Shown here one piece after another: positions 19,368 to 31,300 of a DNA stretch of 64,000 bases. The stretch's first letter is position 1; every line of letters starts with the position of its first letter. The notes beneath the pieces are model-generated. The model made no database searches, was not told where the DNA came from, and saw only the letters and a program-made list of their open reading frames with translations. Made by a program: the position numbers and the translations under genes. The stretch is from positions 22,290,101-22,354,100 of the forward strand of contig NC_092677.1 in assembly GCF_964355755.1 (NCBI RefSeq), in the 5' to 3' direction. Source of the stretch: Antedon mediterranea (lineage: Eukaryota > Echinodermata > Crinoidea > Comatulida > Antedonidae).

Positions 19368-22300
19368 CTGAACAAATATAAATACAATAATAATCATAAC
19401 AATAATATGTATTTATTTAGCATCATTAGAATGCACACATATCTACTAAACATGCTCAAGTTAGAACATTGGTCTTAAAACTTTAAAATACAGTAATATG
19501 TTGTCTCTTGTAGCCTAATCAGTAAGAACTTGGAACAAAAAACACAGGTCTCTTGTTGGTGTTTTTTTCTTCCAAGATTTCACCAGGGACCTCTGTGAAA
19601 TCTAGGGAGATTTTTCACAAAAATGTATTCACACTATGCAAACCTTCTTACAACTTGTTACATTTTGCAGATGTGAAAAGGGTATTATTCAAACTAGTAC
19701 ACCATGGTAACCCCATATTCTTTACACCAAAAAATGTGTCAAATTGCTCGACAGAGGAAAACATTTGGTGAAATTAAGTTACTTTTGCACTTTTATAAAA
19801 TTGTTTTTTATCTTATATAATACTGTACTAATAATATGTAAGATGTGAAAATTATATTATGTATAGTTATGGAGATGGTTTAAAGTTCAGACTTAAGAAA
19901 TGAATACAAAATTAATAATGAAAAACTGTGTTCAAACATAAAGTTTGAACCACAATGTCTATTTCATCTACTTTTATATACAGTACTATTTATATACTTA
20001 CCATCGTTGGTACAGATAAATTACAAATACCACATCATCTCTAAAACAGGCCACTCTATGAGTTGTAGGCATGGTGATAACAAATGCACACAAATCATCA
20101 ATAAAAGTATTCAAAGCCTAGAGAATAAAGTTGTTTGTCTTAGGTACACATATATTTCATGGCATGTACTTTCCAAGATGGCATGCTCCTAGGCTTGTAT
20201 GCTATCATTACAATTCATAGGTAGGGCAGTAATCATTTTTCATGTAATTAAAGGCCTTGGGCATGCAGACATTTTACATCAAAACACCCATCTTTTTAAG
20301 TTGATTAATTTAATCTATGTACAATTTACCTTATACATAAACACTCTCCATGGTAAATGTGAAACAGATTTGAGCTGTCAAAATAAGATTTAAAAAAGGA
20401 AAAGGATAATAAAATAGAAACTTAATGTTTAGCGTAAATACAGTTTACTTTAATACCACAACTGTGCTGAGAATGCAACATGTTTTCCTGTATCATATAT
20501 ATCATCACATACCTTGTGGTTTACAAAAAGTTGAGGTAACATAAAGAGAAATCCAAATGCATAGACACCATTAGCTAGACTGTGAATAAGCCATGAATAC
20601 CAACTGTGAATTCAAAAGACAACATCATTATGTACTTTACCAATTTTCATAACAAATGCCTGTTTTCGTTATTGCAATAATATAATACTAGGCATACAAC
20701 ATTATACAAAAAATGAATGTTTATATAACGGTGTAATAGTACAAATAATTTAATGAAAATAGAAAATTTTATCTTCTCACTGAATTAAATTATTTTCACC
20801 ATTGCACTAATAGAAAACACTCCGATTTTGGATGCAGAGTAGAACAATTGTTGATTTTCGAACATGCTCAGTTTAGTTTTGCAAGCTGTTGCTCATTGTG
20901 TAACAAGCAAGATTCAACAGCCATATAATCAAATTCAGTGGCCTTTACTGTATACTAAAATGTCAAATAGTTGTATACTGTTGATATTTTTTATTGTGTT
21001 TATAAAACTATTATTGACATCTTTACATGCCTAAATTGCTTTAATATTTCTATCCTTTCCTGTTTGATTATTTTCAACCGCAAGGAGCATAACAAATATT
21101 TGTACCTTTTATACGATACATATAGTAGTGAATAAACAGCAAGTCCTATACATATAGGACCAAGAAGGTAAGATAGATAGACCATAGCTTGGTTATTGAT
21201 TTCATTTGTGGCCTTCTCTTCCTTAGTACATTCCCCTTTATTGATGATTGGTCTGTAGCCCGAAAGTGAAAAACTGATTTTAAAAGCTTTCTTTATCTTC
21301 CAAACCTGGTAAGATACAAATCAAATTGATGTGAAAAGTAATTTAAACACCAAAAACCATTTTGAAGACATAAAGGAGGGTAAAATCGATGGTGACTTAC
21401 TGTATGATAGTGGTCCATTTATGAGGCCAGGGCTTATGAAGGTAGTCAGTCAGTTTATATGTACATTAGTTTAGAGGCCTTGATTTAAGAGGATGCTGCT
21501 TTGAATATAGTGACTTAAGAGCAGGATGCTATTATGATTGCACAAGTAGCTTGTGGCTTGTTTTCAAGGATGGTGGCATATGATGACAGTGGACTGGTGA
21601 CATCACTGCACTTTGATTATTGATCAGTTAAACTGAAAGCCCACAAGATTTGTGCAAAATTTACCAGCAAATGAAAAATATATGCCATACCTCAATAATT
21701 GCACCAATGCCTGCTGGTATAACAACAAGTAAACTAGTGTCCTCATCCATTAGATAGAAAAATATAACAATTTGACTAAATCCACACCAAAGCACTGTCA
21801 AACACAAATAAATCATAGAAAATTTACAAAGGTAATTAAATATGGCTATTTATTTTTGTGCACAGGTATGCTAATAAATTAACATATGCTTATCAACAAG
21901 ATGTTAAAGACCCATATTCCCTACGTTTTTTAGAAACTTTTTTCGTCTTTAAACGGTTAAAAATGTGAAAAATAAGTTAATTCTAATAATTATAGCGGCC
22001 CGCTATAAATCCCAAAATGCATTGCGCGGGGATTGATATTTTTGTTTTTCTTCTGTAATTCACCCACTTTTCGATCGATCGTGAGGAAAAAACAAATGGA
22101 AGACTTAATTTTCAGCGAAAATACCGGGTTTTCCCCAATTTGTATCAACAGAGTCTGGCAAAAATAGAAAGACAATTAATGCAGCAACTATACATCAGCC
22201 TAGGTATATAGCTAGCAAACAATGTTTGTACGTTACCGATGTTTACCAGCTAGGCCTACAAAACTAAGCCTAGCTAGGCTAGGCCTAAAGACCGTCCACG

Positions 22301-25300
22301 AGAGGTCATTCGCCGCGAGCTACTTAGGTAGTGCATTGTTTCTCACTTTTTATCATAATTTACCATAAAACGTACATTTAAGACAAGGAACGACCTGGTT
22401 TATAAAGTAATATATATGTATTATTTTTACAAAACATCACAAATTGTAGGGAAGGGGTCTTTAAGCTTTTAAACCATATGATAGCTTCATGAGTGCTTAT
22501 TGTAACAAATATGAGTGTGTCCTTGCAATTTGATTGGTTGATTGCGCATCACATGCCGTTCTCCCTAATGGCAAAGTGATATCTAATGGTTCTAAGGCAC
22601 AGAAAACAATATTCTCCAATACCATAACAAATCTCAGACCTCCGGCTGTGTTGAACATGTATTTGTTCACGTCACACACGCATTTTTGTGCACATAGCAC
22701 ATAAGCAAAGCAAAAAGTTAATTTTTAAAGTCGATATTTGTTCTTCCATGAACTCCAAATATCAAATAACAACACATGTGCACATGATAGTAATAATCGT
22801 GCGCTCTCCAATGGAAAATTTAATGCAAATTTGTGTAAAAAGATACCTATTTTGAATTTCTTATAGCTTGTCGGAATGCATGGTGACATCAAATTTTTAT
22901 GGAAGCCAATGAGTTCTAGACATGAATTCATATACACATTTGATGTACAAAATGTTATGACATCATATGGCCACCTGAATTTAAAAATTACAATTTTTTT
23001 CTCTTTTGTCAAAAATAATCACATTCAACAGAGTGCATCTCGCTTATATGTGCCAGATTTTCTTTCAAATTTGAACTTGGTCAACTAATTATCTTTCTCA
23101 AAAGTTGCCACCATTTTCATTTTGGTGATCACGCCTAAGTATATTTGAATATCTTAACAACTCTTCAGAATTAAAGGCTGATCAGATGTTGATGATGTTT
23201 ATAACATGTTGTGAAAGCTGCTGAAATGTATATATGAATTCATATAAAACTGTGCCTATCGGATGTTGTGTCATTATCATATAGCCAGTTAAAGTTTAAA
23301 AATAGTTTTTCATCTCTTTTGTCAAAGTATACAAATTTAAAACAGCGTGCAAAATTAAATTTCAGTAAAAATCTCTTTTATCACAATAATCACTTATAAT
23401 TCGTCAAAGAGAGAAATAAAATTTTAGAATAATCTTATTTTTGTAAATTGTCATTTTTTCAATTCATTCATCAAATGTATGATGTAATTATCATTGTTTG
23501 TTTTTTTATACTATATTTCTGTCGAATTTTGACATGTTCCCCTTTTATATGAAACAAATAAAGATTTGATTTTTAAATTATTTTTATAATATGAGGCCTG
23601 GCATCACAAAAGCGGCGCAGAGTCGCAACCCAAACTTTTGAGATATTTAGCCTTGAAGTTCATAATGTAAAAAACGGCCTAACCTATCCATTTTAAAATT
23701 TCAATAAAAAACGATACTATAAACACTTTCTTTAACATCAAACTCTTGTTCATGAAAAAATATCACAAGCTAAGGGATTTTTTTTAATCTAACCAATGGA
23801 AATTGGTTTTATTAAGGTGTTAGGTTGCTAAAATTTCTAACAAGAATTTGTGATTCCTTGACTGTGATTGGCTATAGAGATAAATTACGCTCTCTGATTG
23901 GCTGATGCTTTGTTTACGATGAAACAGCATGGTTTCCACTGTAGTTTTTCGAAATAATGTTTCAACATTTTGTGATTATTTAGGAATTTAATCGTTATTT
24001 TTATCCATATATTTTTTTTAAATAACAAAAAATATAATATTATGTACCACACAGTGATATATTTTCAACTAGTTAGCCGTTATTGAGGAGATTAATAGCA
24101 AGTTTTGACAGAGAGTCTTGTCGCGTTGATCGGCGGGCTAGACCAGGCCCAGCTAATCGGCGTCGCTACTTCATTGTTGATTTTCTCAAAATGAAGGTTT
24201 CCTGAGCTGGAAAGTGACTCATATGTTTTCAATAATAACTCTTCATGTAATAAACCAATTTTGATAAACAACGCCTCATTTAATAATGAATGCCTTGTAT
24301 TCGTTGGATGGTGAGCATATTTCATTCTACTATATTCTTCTCTATTTTAACTCAGCTCCGCCTCATTAAAAATAGAGCATCAATATTTCAACTACTGAAA
24401 TATTGTAACCATCCAACTCATAAGCATTCATTATTTGTATTATATATTACATAGCCTATGTAAATACGTGAACATGATTGGTTGAAACTGCATCACATAA
24501 TTACTGCTGCGAGGATCGTAAATCGTATATTTCCTCGAGTACGATAATATTGACTGAGTAATTTTTGCGTGATTATCGTGTCCCTGTCATTAAACATATA
24601 AAATCCAGTAAATTCTCGAGGAGTTTGATATTGACTGTGAATAAGTAAGGTGAATGCAACGCCTAGGCAGGCTTATTACATAAAGGAGGCCTAGCTACCC
24701 AACCCAGTAGATATTCCACTTGTTGTTGGCTATATAATATAACAGATATCGGCTTTTATATCGGTAAAATATAAGATTTGATATCCCCTTGGGGAATGAT
24801 ACTTTGCTCAAGGAAATATATTTCCCGAAGCACGTAGCGCTGAGGGAAATATATTCCTAAGAGCAAAATATCATTCAATTTCCCTCAGGCAATATCTGTA
24901 TAATATTACCTGTGCTTGTTGACATTCCAGTCATACGATCTTGATTTCTCCAATAACTTATATCATTTTTAAATGCTAGAATGTCGAATAGGGCCTAGAC
25001 AAAAAAATAATTGAATTAAAAACCATAGATATAATATCATTCTAAATATCAAAAAAAAAAAAAGAAAGAAAACTAGATTTGAACTCATCACTTTGACGAG
25101 TTTGGGTTATCTGTGCAAACGCAACATGCACCACGTACATTATATGAACGCCGACAATTATTATGCAATCCTATGACATGAATTAAATATGTTTACAGTG
25201 TTGAATTGTACCTTTTTTTTTTTTATTTTATTAATTTATCTTCACAATATTTAACCAGGGTGGCCCAATCAGTCAAAAAGACTAGTCTCCTGGGTACAAT

Positions 25301-28300
25301 AGTACTTTTTAAAGGGGGGGTTCCGGGTTTAAAATGAATAGTCAAAAATATAAAATATATTTGTTTGTCTCTTGAACGGTCATTCATAGTTTCAATTTAT
25401 ATAAGCGCCCAGTGAAGCAGAGCGAAGGCTGTGAAATGAGGCCAGATTGCGGCAAAATCACACTGTAGTTACAGAATAGGAAATTTGTGAAATGGTCAAT
25501 CTTCCGACGACTCGTTATCATTAACCATATCAATTACTTTTGTAAAATTATACTTATCTGATATAATTTTAGTCGGTCTTTCCATTTATAAAGTCAATTT
25601 TCTATGAATATTCATTACAATTGTGTAAAATCATTTGGAGTTTAATCATTCAGTTTACGTTTGCCGATTTTCACACTGACTTAGGGAAAAGCCTTCAAAA
25701 TCAATCAATTAGTTGATAGGATGGGTTTGGAATCCACTGAGTTTTGTTATTATAGGCCAATCGTCTAGTATGCTAGCTAGGCCCATGGATGGGCCCCAAT
25801 GTTTTAATGTAGCCATCGTGGCATGGAATCCCTAGTCAGAATGGCTCTCACCCATAAAATAAATGATTTAGGCTAGGCCTAGTACGTGAAGCCGATAATA
25901 CGATCTGTACTATAGAGGTATAAAAATAAAATAATATTTATCAATATTTTTTAAATTCGAGTGGCCATATGGTGATGTCAGCACATCCGGTAGGTACAAA
26001 TTTTACATCAATTGATATCTACAACTCATCAGCTTCCATAATAGTTAATACATTAAAAAAACTGGGGTAACCAGCTATCCTGAGGAGCTATAACTAAGGA
26101 GCTAAAAATAGGTATATTTTTGCACAAATTTGCATTAAATTACCTATTCTTTAGCACACGATTATAAAATGTTAACGTGCATGCGGGTTGTTTGAAATAT
26201 ACAGTTTAAGGTCAATCTTCTGACAAAGTTATATGATGTTATGTCCAAAAAAAATGTTAGAGATACATGTGCAACAAAATTCTGGGAAAGAAATAACAAA
26301 AAGATAGAAAAAAAAAAAAGATTCCGACAATAACAAGATGTTATCCGCCATGTGCGGAAAACCAAAGTCCTGACACAATAACAAGGGGTTATCCGCTAAG
26401 TGCGGATAACCAACAAGTCAATTCCAACAATGGTGAGCAAGTCAACTTACATGCAACATAGCAATGATAGCAGTTATACTTAAAATGAAGAGATTGTTTC
26501 CAGTCAGTAACCCTCTCATTTCATCTAAATCCTTCTGCCCAAATCCTGTTAATAAAAAGTCCATTTTGTTATTTAATATAAACTACAGTATGGAGCATAC
26601 AGTATCCATATATCCAATGCCTATAATCTATATATAAATTTACGTAAGGGCAAAATTCGGTAAATCGCGCCTTACTTCTAGAATTTTTACTCGATGGTAT
26701 ATAAAGTTGGTTCGTACTTTCGGTACTGATTTTAACCACCTGATGTAACCCTGTTTACTAATTAAATTAAGTTAGATAATTAGTTATTGACGATTAAAAC
26801 GAATTTAGGTTCAACGATTTGCCCCAAATAGGGGTATTTTCCGATCGTGGTATACACTGTCTAATGGATGTTCATCTTGGAAAATACCCGCCACAAAAAT
26901 GCGAGGAGGCTTCGCATTTTCCTATCTCCTCCTACGATAATTGTTTTTAATAGCTGAAAACCGGTTGAACAGTTCGAGTACAGCATCATAATGTTGAAGA
27001 CAGGCCGATTTTCTTTAAAAAATACTATTTTGATACATTTAATATACGTTTTTACAAATGTATTGATTTGTGATGAATGGAACATTCCAAATTATTTGGT
27101 TTAACCATAGAGGTTTAGATTTATGGGCCCCCTTGGAGAATAAACATAAATAGTATTGCAATGCTGTACAATACTGTTAAGGTATTAACCACTTTTGATC
27201 GCAATTTGAATCGCAAATTTCTTACTGTGAGTGTTGGTACTGTTAGATGTAATATAAAAATATATACAAATAAACTTTATTACTGTGAGTGTGGGTAGGC
27301 CCTACTGTTAGATTATAAACATATAATATACAAATAAATTAACGTTATTACTGACAGTTGCTTCTCAACGTTTGTATTAATTAATAATTTAAAAATATAT
27401 AAACGTCGTAGTGGTGTATCGTTACATGTACTTTACTATTTCAATCGACTATGACAGTGAGAGTTTTAACAAAGTACCGTATTAAATCGTAAATGTTTTA
27501 CTGTATTTAGTGGTATATTATTTATAGGCCTATAACACATTTAAAACAATATTTCGTTACTGAGTGGATAAGAATATATTTTAAAATGTTTCCTCTTTGT
27601 ACCTATCTTCTTCCCCCATCCCTCAACTCTTAATGTTACATACAAAACACAAATTGGGTTTGTTTAAATGAGTCCAAATAAAAAAATTTGACTCATTTTG
27701 TTTCTCTCTCGGAAGTAATTCCCAGGGTGCTAATTTTGGTTGACTACATAAATCATTGTGTATATTTATTCGTTTCTGTAAACGACAATGTATTATAGTC
27801 CTGCGGTACGTACATTTGAAATCTCCATTTTTTTTCTCGCTGGAAATACTGTGTATTCGAGAACCATCTGTGGGCACGACCTAGATGGTACGCGAGCGAA
27901 GCGAGCGTGCCATCTAGTGAAAGTAATTTTCCTTATCTTCCCATTCACACTTTACTTTAAAAAAGGTGAGATATTTCTCTTAACTATTAAAGTATTTTAT
28001 TTAAACCTGTAAAAATTCCACTTTAGTGGTATTATTGTGGCACAGATAGGAGAATTTTATGATTTTAAGAATAAGTGTTTCCCTTATCCAAATTCTGAAT
28101 ATGGCCACAGGTACAAATTTAATTTGTATTTTGATTTGTTTTCTAGGAATTATGTTTTGGTCTAGCAATCAAGTTTTGGATCATTATTAAAAAACATATT
28201 CCTGCAGTTCCATTTTATTAATATGTAATGAAAATTCAACTTACCCAATTCCTGCATCAATACCATAGATTGCTGAAGGTTTGTGAATAGTCTTAACTTT

Positions 28301-31300
28301 CCAACTGATATAGGTGTATACTCTATCGATAAAGGCATCTCACATGTAGTAGAATTCATCAACTAAACAATGTAAACACAGTGTGAATAAAGGCTTATAT
28401 ATTGTTTGAAGGTTTGTATGGTAAAATCAAATGTTGATATAAATTACGTATATTAGTTCTGAAAAGAACTGTTGAGTTTCTTGACGTTTCGATCAATATG
28501 CTTTGACCGTCCGCAGGAGTGAGAATGCAGAAAATCCAGGAAAGATTTTGAAATTATAACACCTAGATGGTCGGAAATGGCACTCTAAAAATTTTAAATA
28601 TGAAAACTGAGGTATTAGCCTATTAAAGGGTGACATTTTTCCCATAGACCTATTTTGAGTAAAAGCGTCACAACAGGGCGTTTCGCGCAATTCAGCATTT
28701 GCACGTACATGACGGAAAAAGGTGCTAATTGTCCAGGGCTGTTGACAGGACCTGTGGCGAAGCGAACTTTGTTAAATGATGCCCCATATGGCTGGAAATG
28801 GTACTCTCGCACATAAAATTCATGATAAATGGCACCTCTACAAACAAAGGCTGGCTTTGTTTGTATCAAATCTGTTAGTGGCGGTAATTATCGCTGTTGG
28901 TTTCGATTGAATAAAATAAAAATAAATAAATAGTATAATTAACAATTTTTTCTTTTTATGTATACCCGTTTCTGCTGGCAAGAAAATACCGTTCAATCAA
29001 AATGCAGTATTTTAAATCCGTATTCCGAAGAAACTGGCACTAAATAATGTTGGGAAAATGTTGTGAATATTACCACCTACCACTAAATCTGAATATTTAA
29101 TTCCAAGTTCATTTATAAAAAGGATTGGTAAATACTTTCCACTTCTTGTAAATCTGAAAGAATACAATTGTTTTAAAACTATAATATTTAAATTTGTAGT
29201 TTTTACACATAGTTTATATATCAAAATGACATTTGGCTATTATTTTGATTTTGCCATGCAGACCTTCAAATAATATACATATTTATAAACTCAATTGAAA
29301 TATTAAACAGAAGCTTTGTAATACATATTATAAAAAAGTTTTGAATATCTTACTAAAGTATTCATTTAGTCATTTCCTTCTGATTTTTTAATAGTACATC
29401 CATACAAATGAAAAATTAACAATAGCAACTTCCACACAAACAACCTAAAATATGATAAAATATCAATTTGCACCAAAGCTGATGTAGGTTTGGATTTTTG
29501 GTTAACTATGATTAGACTATTACAACCGTCATAAATTTTGTTCATAAAATAAGTTATTCGTAACAAACATCATGCTTGCACTACTTAGGGAACTTCAGTA
29601 GCTTAGCCCGGTATTAAAGCAAACTCTAAATGAGTTCACAGTAGCTTCACTTAATACAGTATACATTAATGTAATATGTTTTCAATCTCCATATTGTTTC
29701 TTAATATCATTATTATCATTCATACTGTAGAGTTACAAATCACATGACAGAAAACATATTATACATTGTGTGCTGCATTGAGTGTGCCATAAAAATGATA
29801 AATGCACCAACAAAAATGTACGTGAGTGTGGTCGACATTTTTAAATATTCATAAAGTATGAGAAACTTACTCAAAATATTTGTAAATCTCAAATGGAAAG
29901 TTTTCTTTATCAAAAATGATATAATCTGGTACAACACTAACATAGAGTGTTGGTTTATAGTGCAGGACTGGACGAATGCTGTCCATGCTCATCTACAAAA
30001 AAAAGAAAAATACTGTACTAATAAATCTAAATCTGATGAATTAACTTAAATTGAGTTTGATGTTAAAAATGATGTCTGATTGTTGTTTGCTTTTGTGATT
30101 CTCAATTTAATAGCATTTGCCTAAAAGAATATTTTAAAGAAAAGCAGACAGCATACTGAAAATTAAACATGAAAAATTGATTCTCAACATAAACAGACAA
30201 ATTACCTGGTCAGATATGTTTGATAAGAGATTGTAAACATCCTCCTTTGGAAGCCGGAGTTGGGTTAAGCTCAACTGACCTTTGCTTGCTTCTTGGTTAC
30301 TGAATGGAGATGTCCCCACTTTATGTACAAACACATACGCCTTTAATCCCTCCTGTTTACATGCCTTTTGTGGTAGAGATATATTAACTGATCTGCAAAT
30401 TAATATAAAATGGTTTTTAAGAGAAATACATTGATTTTTGTCACATTGTTTTTCCGTCCATATTCTCTTCCTAGCTTATGTATGTTCAAAAACAATTCTA
30501 TTATAAAAATTTCATTTGATTTTAATTCTTTTTTTTTAATTTCAAAAGCATTTGTTTTAAAAGGCATATTTGATCGATTCACTTTATTTAAATTAAAACC
30601 GCTGAAAGGTATAATACTGTAGCTACAAATGACTTTACATTTTGAAGGTTACCCGGACCAGGATTTCAATTCTGGATGAATTTTAAGCTGTAGGATGATA
30701 TCCAAATTGTTGTGGTCACCAACTGAAAACTGTATAATTTGTATACATATATGAACATAATATATTACATGTTTTATTTCATTAGTAATTTCAGAGGTAA
30801 ACCAAGGTGCTATGTTCAATTACCTCAATGGTAATGTCTTTATTTGATCAAACATTGTTATCATTAGTGACATCAGACCATCGATGGTATAATTGTTTTA
30901 AGGTAGTTGTTATTGTAATGTTTTAAGGATTGTATTAAATATTGTACCAGCTATGCCTATAATAGGTAACAACAGGTAATCATAGTAACAATTTGTAATA
31001 CTGATGGACCAATAAATATTACATTACCTAAAAATTAATAAACTAATTATTATAACACGGTGACAATATCAGATCTCATCTCATCAAGCAGATTGATTGA
31101 ACTTACAAAGAAGCTGACAGTGAAGCGTTGAAATTGGATACTTTTAGTATGAGCTCCAGATTGTTTTTTGATATTTTACTTTTCATCGACGTGTACACTG
31201 ACAGCTGTAAGTAAGAAACAATTAAAATTGATAATTTGTGGTAGAATTTATTTAACAGGAAAGGATCCAATTAGTTTTTGGGGTGGAACAAATACATTTA

